In this document: positions 14,066 through 20,822 of the stretch, piece by piece
Layout of the letters: each line of letters starts with the position of its first letter
Position numbering within the stretch: the first letter of the stretch is position 1
From: CAYTSA01 sp964440345
GTDB lineage: Bacteria; Desulfobacterota; Desulfovibrionia; Desulfovibrionales; Desulfovibrionaceae
Length of the DNA stretch: 23,636 nucleotides
Assembly: GCA_964440345.1 (NCBI GenBank)
Contig: CAYTSA010000062.1
Location: forward strand, 1 to 23,636
Reading direction: 5' to 3'
Notes under the pieces: model-generated
Told to the model about the DNA's origin: nothing
Database searches by the model: none
Seen by the model: the letters and a program-made list of their open reading frames with translations, nothing else
Program-made: the position numbers and the translations under genes

Positions 14066-14817
14066 TTCTCACCATCGACGGGCTGAGCTTTGCCTACAAT
14101 GGCTCCCCTGTGCTTGACGAGGTGGACTTTACCGTCAACGCCGGCGAACTGCTGGCCATTCTGGGGCCCAACGGCGTGGGCAAGACAACCCTGCTTAAAT
14201 GCATCAACGCCATTCACAAGCCCAAAACCGGGGTTATCTTGCTGGACGGAAAGCTTCTGAACGGCCTGAGCCCCCAGCAGGTGGCGCAAAAGGTAGGCTA
14301 CGTGGCCCAACGGTGCGACACCGCCCGGCTCACAGTGTTTGACGCAGTGCTCATGGGCCGCAAGCCGCACATTCGCTGGAAGGTGTCCGAAGAAGACCTG
14401 AAAATGGTGGACGCAGCTCTCAAGCGGCTGGAGCTATACTCTCTGGCCCTGCGGCACATAGACCAGCTGAGCGGCGGAGAGCTGCAAAAAGTTTCGGTGG
14501 CCCGGGCTCTGGTGCAGGAGCCCCGGTTGTTGTTGCTGGACGAGCCCACCAGCTCTCTGGATATGAAGAACCAGGTCGCCATACTCAAAATGATTCGCCG
14601 TGTGGTGGACGAACACCGCATCGCCGCAGTCATGACCATGCACGACCTGAACACAGCCCTGCGCTTTGCGAACAAGTTTATGTTCCTCAAAGACGGCGCC
14701 GTGTTCGGCTGCGGCTGCGTAGAAGACGTTACTGCACAGATGGTCGGAGACGTCTATGGACTGGAGGTGGAGATGCACCGCGTGAACGGCCAACCCTTTA
14801 TCCTGCCTGTACAGTGA
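14062..14817 (+). CDS. FecE/BtuD-type ABC transporter ATP-binding protein
   Basis: The protein has 251 residues with all ABC motifs in order: Walker A GPNGVGKTT at 35-43, Q-loop in GYVAQR at about 79-84, signature LSGGE at 136-140, Walker B LLLLDEP at 156-162 and the switch His in MTMHDLN at about 191-197. The helical-domain stretch TVFDAVLMGRKPHIRW is characteristic of FecE/BtuD ATPases. It energises the FecCD permease at the cytoplasmic face. Start and permease stop overlap by four bases. The FmdE gene follows after 7 bp with GAGGAG as its ribosome site, so all four genes should be cotranscribed. Confidence 0.95.
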   Translation: MILTIDGLSFAYNGSPVLDEVDFTVNAGELLAILGPNGVGKTTLLKCINAIHKPKTGVILLDGKLLNGLSPQQVAQKVGYVAQRCDTARLTVFDAVLMGRKPHIRWKVSEEDLKMVDAALKRLELYSLALRHIDQLSGGELQKVSVARALVQEPRLLLLDEPTSSLDMKNQVAILKMIRRVVDEHRIAAVMTMHDLNTALRFANKFMFLKDGAVFGCGCVEDVTAQMVGDVYGLEVEMHRVNGQPFILPVQ

Positions 14818-14824
14818 GGAGCAT

Positions 14825-15436
14825 ATGAGCTGCACTCTTTCCCAAGAATCCATTGAAAAGACCATTGCTTTCCACGGCCATTCCTGCCCAGGGCTGACCA
14901 TAGGATTGCGCGCTGCTGAACTGGCGCTGCAGGAGCTGGGCCATACCCCCGTTGCACAGAGGCTGGCGGTGGTGGAGACAGACATGTGCGGCGTGGACGC
15001 CGTGCAGTGTCTCACGGGCTGCACCTTTGGCAAGGGCAACCTTATCCACAAGGATTACGGGAAAATGGCCTTTTCCTTTTATGACCGGCGCACGGGCAAA
15101 GGGTTTCGGGCCGTGCTCAAGCCCGGGGCCAGAGGCGACATCGACGCCGAGCTGGGATCGCTCATGCGCAAGCTGAGCGACGGTTCAGCCACGGACCAGG
15201 AAAAGTCCCTGGCCGGAGAACTGCGCGCCCGGCTGCAAGACCGTTTTCTGTCCCTGACGCTGAAAGAGATGTTTGACGTACAAGCGGCGGCCAGTCCTGC
15301 GCCCAGCCCGGCCCGCATTCTGGACAGCCTGGAGTGCGCAGACTGCGGCGAAAAAACCATGGAGTCCCGAACCCGGCGCTTTGCTGGCCGCACCTTATGC
15401 ATTCCCTGCTTCGCCAAGGTGGAGCAAAAGGTCTGA
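14825..15436 (+). CDS. FmdE family protein with C-terminal zinc ribbon
   Basis: The protein has 203 residues. The FmdE domain covers about residues 10-150, with the metal-site motif FHGHSCPGL (H17, H19, C21) and a cysteine cluster C55, C62 and C66. The C-terminal segment has two CxxC pairs (C171/C174 and C192/C195), a zinc-ribbon-like element common in FmdE proteins. The family is named after a gene in the formylmethanofuran dehydrogenase region of methanogens, and its biochemical role is not established. It is found in many anaerobes, often near FecBCD-type transporters, and a role in molybdenum or tungsten handling has been suspected. Here it closes the transporter operon, which supports a link to the imported ligand but does not prove it. 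Confidence 0.9.
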   Translation: MSCTLSQESIEKTIAFHGHSCPGLTIGLRAAELALQELGHTPVAQRLAVVETDMCGVDAVQCLTGCTFGKGNLIHKDYGKMAFSFYDRRTGKGFRAVLKPGARGDIDAELGSLMRKLSDGSATDQEKSLAGELRARLQDRFLSLTLKEMFDVQAAASPAPSPARILDSLECADCGEKTMESRTRRFAGRTLCIPCFAKVEQKV

Positions 15437-15455
15437 GCAGCGCGCTCGCGCCTGC
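15437..15455. terminator. Weak hairpin between convergent FmdE and NifA-like genes
   Basis: GCAG/CTGC and CGC/GCG can pair with one bulged base in the 23-bp gap between the two stop codons. No T-run follows on either strand. It may serve as a shared weak end for both transcripts. Confidence 0.3.
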
Positions 15456-15459
15456 TTCC

Positions 15460-17028
15460 TCAGTGGGTGGATGAAGAGCCTACCCGGACCTTGGCCCGCT
15501 GCTCAGCCACCAGCCCTTCCAGACCGAACTTCTTGATGCGGTAGCCAATTTGCCGGGGAGTGAGACCTAATTCCTTGCCGGCCTTGTGCTGCACCCAGTC
15601 GTTGCGGCGCAGGGCGGTGAGCACTTCGTTGCGCTCCAGCTCCTTAAGCGAAGGCCGGCCCACAGGCTCCGGGACATCTTGCACTTCAGGGCTTTCAGTA
15701 TTGTTCACGGACAAACACAGCCGGATGAGGTCGGCTTCTATGCGTCCGCCTTCAGCCAGGATAACCAGCCGTTCCACCAGGTTTTCCATTTCCCGCACGT
15801 TGCCGGGCCAGTCGTATTTGCGCAGCAGCTCCAGGGCCTGGTTGGAGAAACGTAAATGCCGGTTGTACTCTCGTGAGACCTTGGTCAGAAAATGCGTCAG
15901 CAGGCTGGTGATGTCTTCCCTGCGCTCCCGCAGCGGCGGCACGTGCATGGGGAAGACGTTCAGGCGGTAAAACAGGTCCGGCCGGAACTTGCCAGTCTCC
16001 ACCTGGGTTTCCAGGTCCAAGTTGGTGGCGGTAAGGATGCGCACGTCCACCTTGTGTGTTTTGTTGGACCCTAGGCGCTCAAATTCTTTATCCTGAAGCA
16101 CGCGCAGCAGCTTGGCCTGCAGCCCCATGGGCAGGTCGCCAATTTCGTCCAAAAAAATAGAGCCGTTGCGCGCATCTTCAAAACGTCCGGCCTTGGAGGC
16201 CACAGCGCCGGTAAAGGCGCCCCGCTCGTAGCCAAACAGCTCGCTTTCAAGAAGGTTTTCGGGAATGGAAGCGCAATTGACCTTGATAAAGGGATAGTCT
16301 CTACGATCTGAAAGATCGTGTATGATTCTGGCTATGAGGGTTTTGCCAGAGCCGGATTCGCCCAGAAGCAACACGGTGGCCTTGGTGGGGGACACGCGCT
16401 CCATCTGCCGCTGCACGTCCAGCATGGCCTGCGATTTGCCAACGATGTATAATCCGCGCGTTTCCTTGGACAGCCGGTACTTCAAAGAGGCGTTCTCGCG
16501 CCGCAGGTCGTCCACCTGAGCCCGGACCTGCTCGTTCAAACTGATGAACTGGGCGATAAGCGTGGCCAGCACGGTGAGAAAATCAATGTCTTCTTGAAAA
16601 CCAACCTCGTTTTCGAACAATCTGTCCACGTTGAGTACGCCAATGGCCTCGCCATGCAGTAAAATGGGCACGCCGATAAAGGAAACCCTCGCCTTTTCGA
16701 TGGACCGGGCGCCGGTTTTGTCTAAAAAGAGCGGCTCCTGGCGAATGTCCGGCACGACAAAAGGCCGCTTGGTGCGGAATATGCGCCCGGTGACGCCCTC
16801 TTCCAGCTTGTAGACGCCGCGTTTTTTCTCCTCAGTGGTGAGGCCGTGGGAGGCGACAATGGCCAACTGCCCGCTCATGGCGTCCATAAGCGTAATCGTA
16901 GCCCGCTTCATGGCCAGCGTTTCCGAGACAATAGTCAAGACAGCCTCAAGGGCGGCCTCCAGGTCCAGCGCTTTGTCAATGACCTGGCTAATAGCGGATA
17001 AGACATTGAGTTCCAGATTTCGAATCAT
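15460..17028 (-). CDS. NifA-like sigma54-dependent transcriptional activator (GAF-AAA+-Fis)
   Basis: The protein has 522 residues. A GAF sensor covers about 20-165 and a linker helix about 165-190. The AAA+ domain spans about 193-425, with Walker A GESGSGKT at 223-230, the sigma54-contacting GAFTGA at 270-275, Walker B FLDEIGDL at 292-299 and WPGNVREMENL at 407-417. The Fis-type helix-turn-helix is at about 481-503 (KELGLTPRQIGYRIKKFGL), very like NifA. The cysteine cluster of oxygen-sensitive NifA between AAA+ and HTH is absent. It activates sigma54 promoters from distant sites; the target is unknown and no nif genes are present. ATG 17028 has an in-frame TAA two codons upstream and no visible ribosome site. 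The gene converges on the FmdE operon 23 bp away. Confidence 0.9.
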   Translation of the reverse strand: MIRNLELNVLSAISQVIDKALDLEAALEAVLTIVSETLAMKRATITLMDAMSGQLAIVASHGLTTEEKKRGVYKLEEGVTGRIFRTKRPFVVPDIRQEPLFLDKTGARSIEKARVSFIGVPILLHGEAIGVLNVDRLFENEVGFQEDIDFLTVLATLIAQFISLNEQVRAQVDDLRRENASLKYRLSKETRGLYIVGKSQAMLDVQRQMERVSPTKATVLLLGESGSGKTLIARIIHDLSDRRDYPFIKVNCASIPENLLESELFGYERGAFTGAVASKAGRFEDARNGSIFLDEIGDLPMGLQAKLLRVLQDKEFERLGSNKTHKVDVRILTATNLDLETQVETGKFRPDLFYRLNVFPMHVPPLRERREDITSLLTHFLTKVSREYNRHLRFSNQALELLRKYDWPGNVREMENLVERLVILAEGGRIEADLIRLCLSVNNTESPEVQDVPEPVGRPSLKELERNEVLTALRRNDWVQHKAGKELGLTPRQIGYRIKKFGLEGLVAEQRAKVRVGSSSTH

Positions 17029-17031
17029 AAT

Positions 17032-17054
17032 TTACAATTTTTGTAATTTTTACA
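17032..17054 (-). promoter_or_regulatory. Overlapping AT-rich dyads just upstream of the NifA-like start codon
   Basis: TTACAA-TTT-TTGTAA (17032-17046) overlaps TGTAA-TTT-TTACA (17042-17054). Both are perfect inverted repeats ending 3 bp before the start codon at 17028. On the minus strand, TTGGCA and TACAAA with a 17-nt spacer surround this region and could be a sigma70 promoter giving an almost leaderless mRNA. A regulator bound here would block that promoter or translation. Confidence 0.45.
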
Positions 17055-17223
17055 TTTTAAGTTGCCAAAAATCGACCAAATATAACATTTTTAGCAATCA
17101 GCACGTGCGCCGCCTTCTCCCGGCTCTTCCCGTGCATATACATGTTTTTCTAATCCCTTAGCAGCACTCGTAGCGATATTTTTTGGCGCTTTGCCGGCAA
17201 GCCGAAAGTGCGCCTCCATGTAC

Positions 17224-17244
17224 AATGCATGGTCAGTGCCAAAA
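17224..17244 (-). promoter_or_regulatory. Sigma54 (-24/-12) promoter pointing at the NifA-like gene
   Basis: Read on the minus strand, TTGGCAC (17236-17242) is followed by 5 nt and ATGCA (17226-17230). The invariant GG and GC are spaced by exactly 10 nt, as sigma54 requires, and only the first T of the -12 TTGCA is off. The start point would be near 17215, giving a leader of about 185 nt before the activator gene at 17028. This suggests activation by itself or by another sigma54 activator. Confidence 0.65.
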
Positions 17245-17280
17245 TGCTCCCAGAAAAAAAATCGCCTTCTCCGTATGATT

Positions 17281-17324
17281 TGACAAATTCGTGCCTTGTC
17301 AGGTCTGATTTTGCCGGCTAGTAT
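17281..17324 (+). promoter_or_regulatory. Dyad TGACAA-N9-TTGTCA overlapping a sigma70 promoter for the 70-residue gene
   Basis: TGACAA (17281-17286) and TTGTCA (17296-17301) form a perfect 6-bp inverted repeat with a 9-nt spacer. TTGTCA also serves as a -35 box, with TAGTAT at 17319-17324 after a 17-nt spacer. The predicted start near 17331 leaves about 110 nt of leader. The dyad also lies about 65-85 bp upstream of the sigma54 start point on the other strand, the distance range of an enhancer. Confidence 0.5.
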
Positions 17325-17439
17325 TGGCCGTACACGTCGTTTGGACTGAAGCGCTCTGTTTTCTCTGGTTTTTCAGCAGCCCGGGCGCTATGCGCAAACA
17401 CTAGTTCAGCCAACCCCAGCCGTCCCAAGGGAGATTTTC

Positions 17440-17652
17440 ATGGACCACTACGCCAAGCGATACAAGGACAGATACGAGGCAGAAATTGAATTTCGCCCTT
17501 CTGGAAAACGGATTCCCATTGAAGGCGATATTTTCCGGCCGCTGCTGGATCAGATCATTGCCGACATTCCGGACTTGGAAGTAGGCTTGAACCGTGAAGG
17601 TTCCAAAAACTGGGACGAATTCATCATAGTGGTCCGCAAAACCCGGGGGTGA
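17440..17652 (+). CDS. Small unknown 70-residue protein
   Basis: No family is recognised. The protein is hydrophilic and charged, begins MDHYAKRYKDRYEAEIEFRP and ends EFIIVVRKTRG, with no signal peptide, membrane helix or cysteine. The pattern of short predicted strands and one helix (FRPLLDQIIADIP) suggests a compact alpha/beta domain. It is believable as a gene because GGGAG precedes the ATG by 8-9 nt, a candidate promoter lies at 17296-17324, codon use resembles its neighbours, and strong terminators follow. The in-frame stop is TGA 17650-17652. It is monocistronic and divergent from the NifA-like gene, so the two may share control. Function cannot be inferred. Confidence 0.75.
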   Translation: MDHYAKRYKDRYEAEIEFRPSGKRIPIEGDIFRPLLDQIIADIPDLEVGLNREGSKNWDEFIIVVRKTRG

Positions 17653-17744
17653 CCGAAGCATACTAAGGATCGCCGGGCGTCTCGGCTTCGGCTTTTTCCC
17701 GGCGCGCGTTTACTGCAGGCCCGGCCTTATGGCCGGGTTTTTTT
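17653..17744 (+). terminator. Tandem rho-independent terminators after the 70-residue gene
   Basis: The second hairpin is textbook: CCCGGCC (17720-17726), loop TTAT, GGCCGGG (17731-17737), then seven T residues to 17744. A first candidate pairs CCGAAGC (17653-17659) with GCTTCGG (17685-17691) over a long loop and is followed by TTTTT at 17693-17697. The degP gene on the other strand ends 16 bp further on. T-runs occur only in the rightward direction. Confidence 0.88.
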
Positions 17745-17759
17745 GCGCCCCCAGTTTTT

Positions 17760-19214
17760 CTATTCCAGCGGTATGGTCCGGAACACGTTCCGGCCCTGGC
17801 GGCTGATGAGCAGCATGATCACCCCCTTGTCCCGGCCGTCGCTCTCCAACACCTCTTGAAAGTCGTCCACAGCGCCTATCTGCTGCTGGTTCACTTCCAG
17901 GATCACGTCGCCGGGCCGCACGTCGTTGTTGGCTGCTGGCGACCCGTCCTCCACGGCTGAGACCAGCACGCCCTGCAAAACGTCCATGCCCAGCTCAGCT
18001 GCGGCGTCGCCGGTCACCGGCTCTAGCCTCATGCCCAGAGCCGCGCCGTCCTCTTGGGGTTCCGGCTCTTGTCCGCCCCCCTCGCGGCTATTTGCAGCCA
18101 TGCGGGACAGGTCGCGCTCGCCCAAGGTCACGGAAAGCTTCACTTCCCGGCCTTTGCGCCAGACTGTCAGCCGCGCCGTGTCCCCAGGCTCCAGGGCCGC
18201 AATCTTACGCAACAGGCCGTTGGCGGTCTCCACCCGGCGGCCATTGACGGACAGAATCACGTCCCCGGTCTTGACCCCGGCCCTGGCCGCGGGCTCGTCC
18301 TCCAGCACGGCGCTGACCAACGCCCCGCGCGGTTCGTTCAGGTCCAGGGCCTTGGCCATGTCCGCGTTCACGTCCTGAATGGTCACGCCTATCCAGCCCC
18401 GGGTCACTTTTTTGTCCGCCTTCAGCTGGTCGATCACGTCCTGGGCCATGCTGGAGGGAATGGCAAAGCCGATGCCCTGCCCCGTGGCCACTATGGCCGT
18501 ATTCACGCCAATGACCTCGCCGTCCATGTTCAGCAAGGGCCCGCCTGAGTTGCCAGGGTTGATGGACGCGTCAGTCTGAATGTAGTCGTCAAAGGGCCCG
18601 GAGCCGATGAACCGGCCCTTGGCGCTGACTATGCCCACAGTCACAGAGTGGTCCAGGCCAAAAGGGTTGCCGATGGCCATGACCCACTGGCCCACCTCCA
18701 TGGCGTCAGAATCCCCGAAACGCAACACGGGCAGGTCCGTCCTGGCGTCTATTTTTATTAGCGCCAGGTCGGTTTCCTTGTCCCGGCCCACCACGCGGGC
18801 GTCATAGCTCTCGCTCTCCTTGTCTTGGCCCTGCAGATTCACCTTCACCTCGTCCGCGTCGGCCACCACGTGGTTATTGGTAACGATGAAGCCGTCCTTC
18901 GAAATAATGAAGCCAGACCCAAGAGAGCTGCTCTGGCGCTTCTGGCCTGGCTCGCCGAAAAAATCCTCGAATTTGTCAAAAAATTCTCTGAACGGTTCTG
19001 AACGGGGGTGGAACTTGAAAAACTCCTCCCAGTCCGGTCCGCCTGCAACATTTTTAATAGTGGATATGTTCACCACGGCCGGGCTGGCCTTCTTGGCCAG
19101 ATGCGTCAATTCCGGCAAAGCCGCGACGGACCTAGCTGGAAAAAGAAAGACAAACACGCACGCGAGCACTGCCGCAACCCCGGCCGCTCGTTGCAAGTAA
19201 TGGCTATATATCAC
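17760..19214 (-). CDS. degP: DegP/HtrA-family periplasmic serine protease
   Basis: The protein has 484 residues: signal peptide (hydrophobic core at about 10-28, likely cut near RSVAA), trypsin-like domain at about 40-260, PDZ1 at about 270-365 and PDZ2 at about 390-480. The catalytic triad is intact as H115 (TNNHVV), D149 (ETDLALI) and S223 (NPGNSGGPL). PDZ1 begins RGWIGVTIQDV and PDZ2 includes GVLVSAVEDGSPA. It should degrade or refold damaged envelope proteins. I chose GTG 19214 because GGAGG at 19221-19225 fits it; the longer in-frame version to 19271 would start with a non-signal segment. It has its own promoter at 19277-19305. DegP versus DegQ cannot be decided. An alternative name in related genomes is mucD. 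Confidence 0.93.
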   Translation of the reverse strand: MIYSHYLQRAAGVAAVLACVFVFLFPARSVAALPELTHLAKKASPAVVNISTIKNVAGGPDWEEFFKFHPRSEPFREFFDKFEDFFGEPGQKRQSSSLGSGFIISKDGFIVTNNHVVADADEVKVNLQGQDKESESYDARVVGRDKETDLALIKIDARTDLPVLRFGDSDAMEVGQWVMAIGNPFGLDHSVTVGIVSAKGRFIGSGPFDDYIQTDASINPGNSGGPLLNMDGEVIGVNTAIVATGQGIGFAIPSSMAQDVIDQLKADKKVTRGWIGVTIQDVNADMAKALDLNEPRGALVSAVLEDEPAARAGVKTGDVILSVNGRRVETANGLLRKIAALEPGDTARLTVWRKGREVKLSVTLGERDLSRMAANSREGGGQEPEPQEDGAALGMRLEPVTGDAAAELGMDVLQGVLVSAVEDGSPAANNDVRPGDVILEVNQQQIGAVDDFQEVLESDGRDKGVIMLLISRQGRNVFRTIPLE

Positions 19215-19245
19215 GATGGACCTCCAAGTATTGACTGTTACAACG

Positions 19246-19305
19246 GCAGACGCAAAACACGTCTGCATCATATCGCAACATACCTTTCCCGCTGGCTGCT
19301 GTAAA
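19246..19305 (-). promoter_or_regulatory. degP promoter and 5' leader hairpin
   Basis: On the minus strand TTTACA (19300-19305) and TATGTT (19277-19282) are separated by 17 nt, giving a start near 19270. Immediately downstream GCAGACG and CGTCTGC (19246-19252 and 19260-19266) form a perfect 7-bp stem with a 7-nt loop at the very 5' end of the mRNA. No T-run follows, so it is more likely an operator or an mRNA-stabilising stem than a terminator. Confidence 0.55.
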
Positions 19306-19376
19306 CGCCGGCACAGGAATAATCATGCATAGCCTGCAGGTATTCTGGGGCCAGCTCTCGCTGGGGCCACTCTCGC

Positions 19377-19406
19377 TTGACACCCGGCCCTGCCCGCGGC
19401 TACAGG
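19377..19406 (+). promoter_or_regulatory. Candidate promoter of tRNA-Arg
   Basis: TTGACA at 19377-19382 is a perfect -35 box. TACAGG at 19401-19406, 18 nt later, is a weak -10. The start would fall about 45 nt before the tRNA. The rest of the 19306-19458 interval holds only GC-rich sequence with short repeats. Confidence 0.4.
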
Positions 19407-19458
19407 ACCTTTTCCTTGCCGCGCAGCACATTGCCGCGTAAGATAGCTTGCCACGGAT

Positions 19459-19535
19459 GGCCCCGTAGCTCAGGAGGATAGAGCACGAGATTCCTAATCT
19501 CGGTGTCGCAGGTTCGAATCCTGCCGGGGTCACCA
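19459..19535 (+). tRNA. tRNA-Arg (anticodon CCU)
   Basis: A full cloverleaf can be drawn. The acceptor stem pairs GGCCCCG (19459-19465) with CGGGGTC (19525-19531). The D arm is GCTC/GAGC. The anticodon stem is CGAGA/TCTCG with loop TTCCTAA, giving anticodon CCT for AGG codons. The T arm is GCAGG-TTCGAAT-CCTGC. The discriminator A at 19532 and CCA (19533-19535) are encoded. No T-run terminator is obvious downstream. Confidence 0.97.
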
Positions 19536-19609
19536 CTTTCTCTGCCGTATTTCATTGACCGTTCTTTTCCGCAACATTACGGTCGATGCACAACACCAGG
19601 GAACCGCCC

Positions 19610-20122
19610 ATGACCCACTCCATTACCTTTGCCCCGCGACGCAAGGCCCTGCAGGACGCCATGCGCGGCTTGGCCATTTGCGCCGGCTTCTTCGTTTTTG
19701 CTGTGGTGTTTCTTCTGGATGACAGCGAGGCGCGCCTGTTCTTCAGCGCTGTCTTTCTTCTTTTTGTGGCCATTGGGGGCGGCCTTTACTACGCCAAGGC
19801 CAGAAGTCCGCGCTTTCCACTGGTGTTGGACGCGCAAGGGATACACACTCCGGAGCTATTCAAGCGGTATTACGTGGAAACCATTCCCTGGAGCGCCATC
19901 GCAGGTTTCAGCCTTTTCCGCGGGCACAAGCGCGTAGGCTCGTTCCTGCGCATTCGCTTGCAGGAGGGCTCGTTCAAGGACGGGCTGCGCAAGCCCGCAG
20001 ACATCGGCTTTGGCCACGACGTGAACATCCTGCTGGATTTTGAGGAGGACGAGGAGGCCATCCTGCAGGCGGCGCAAGAACTGCTGGAGCGGCATGGAAA
20101 CAAGCCCGCGGAGGACAAATAA
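19610..20122 (+). CDS. Small inner-membrane protein with two helices and a cytoplasmic PH-like domain
   Basis: The protein has 170 residues. Two hydrophobic helices lie at about 21-37 (AICAGFFVFAVVFLL) and 45-60 (LFFSAVFLLFVAIGGG). A soluble part follows with strands such as FPLVLDAQGIHTPELF and YVETIPWSAIAGFSLFRG. The layout recalls the STM3941/PH-like membrane proteins of unknown function; this is a tentative match. The C-terminus is acidic (DFEEDEEAILQAAQELL). ATG 19610 is preferred to ATG 19586 because AGGGA precedes it at normal distance and no ribosome site precedes the other. A possible promoter is TTGACC (19555-19560) with TACGGT (19578-19583). It converges on the pilin gene. Confidence 0.8.
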   Translation: MTHSITFAPRRKALQDAMRGLAICAGFFVFAVVFLLDDSEARLFFSAVFLLFVAIGGGLYYAKARSPRFPLVLDAQGIHTPELFKRYYVETIPWSAIAGFSLFRGHKRVGSFLRIRLQEGSFKDGLRKPADIGFGHDVNILLDFEEDEEAILQAAQELLERHGNKPAEDK

Positions 20123-20155
20123 AAAACCGCCCCCAGGCCGAAGCCGGAGGGCGGT
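20118..20155 (-). terminator. Rho-independent terminator of the pilin gene
   Basis: Read leftward, ACCGCCC and GGGCGGT (20126-20132 and 20149-20155) form the outer 7-bp stem, with an inner GGC-TTCG-GCC-like stem, followed by TTTTTT and further T residues. It lies 28 bp beyond the pilin stop. The opposite direction lacks the T-run, so it mainly serves the leftward transcript. Confidence 0.85.
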
Positions 20156-20183
20156 GGGAAGTCGCTAGAGACTAAATCAATAT

Positions 20184-20822
20184 CTAGAAAGACCCCGTAT
20201 CAAACATATAACATAATCCTTCAACAGCACCAGTCACCCAAGTAGCTTGCATGCCGTTTCCGCAAGCAACAATACCATTAGTATCAACAGCAGCACAAGC
20301 GGACATGCCAAAGACTTTGTCATCTCCGTTTCCACCATTGCTATCGGCTTCGCCGTCAATGGAGACATCAACCATTTGCAAATAGAGAGCTTCATTTTCA
20401 GAAAGGTCACCGCCATCAGTCACAACACACAAAACCGGGACAGGATCAATGCCAGCACCCGGATCAAACATATCAACGCCAACATTAAAAGTTGTTGAAC
20501 CAAGAGTCAGTTGCTCTTCAAAGTTCTCAATACCTGCGTTGGTAATGTCAGTGTAAAAGTTGTCGTCAGTGGGATCACCGTCCTGGTCTGAATCGCCCGG
20601 AAACCTTCCCACCCGGTCCATGTGCGTCCATACTGCAACCTCAGCTTGGCGCACAAAATTCGCAACGCGCTTGGCCCTGGCGTTGGTTATCAAATCCTGC
20701 CCTTTCAGCACCGCGCCGATGATCAGCCCGATGATGATGAGCACGATGGCCATTTCGATAAGCGTAAAACCGCCCTGCTGCTGCTGCTTGCGGTTGCGCA
20801 GTTTTACCAGTGGATTTTCCAT
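20184..20822 (-). CDS. Orphan type IV pilin-like prepilin
   Basis: The protein has 212 residues. The prepilin leader ends QQQQGG and is cut after G18, before FTLIEMAIVLIIIGLIIGAV, the class III N-terminal helix with Glu at mature position 5. GQDLITNARAKRVANFVRQA continues the long helix. The globular part is acidic, with an Asp-rich DSDQDGDPTDD at about 77-87 that resembles a calcium-binding loop, and four cysteines that could form two disulfides. It should be exported and processed by a PilD peptidase; pilus or pseudopilus assembly genes are not nearby. ATG 20822 is fixed by AAGGAGGGG upstream. The 3' two-thirds is visibly more AT-rich than the neighbouring genes, hinting at transfer or relaxed codon use. 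A terminator follows. Confidence 0.9.
   Translation of the reverse strand: MENPLVKLRNRKQQQQGGFTLIEMAIVLIIIGLIIGAVLKGQDLITNARAKRVANFVRQAEVAVWTHMDRVGRFPGDSDQDGDPTDDNFYTDITNAGIENFEEQLTLGSTTFNVGVDMFDPGAGIDPVPVLCVVTDGGDLSENEALYLQMVDVSIDGEADSNGGNGDDKVFGMSACAAVDTNGIVACGNGMQATWVTGAVEGLCYMFDTGSF

Noticed and set aside
17183..17199. Second sigma54 promoter, on the plus strand
   Set aside because: TTGGCGC-N5-CGGCA has the correct GG-N10-GC spacing but two mismatches in the -12 element and lies far from the 17440 gene, which has a better sigma70 candidate.
19204..19536. Minus-strand frame beginning MVTPAGFEPATPRLG
   Set aside because: This is the well-known false protein read from the antisense strand of a tRNA gene; it overlaps tRNA-Arg(CCU).
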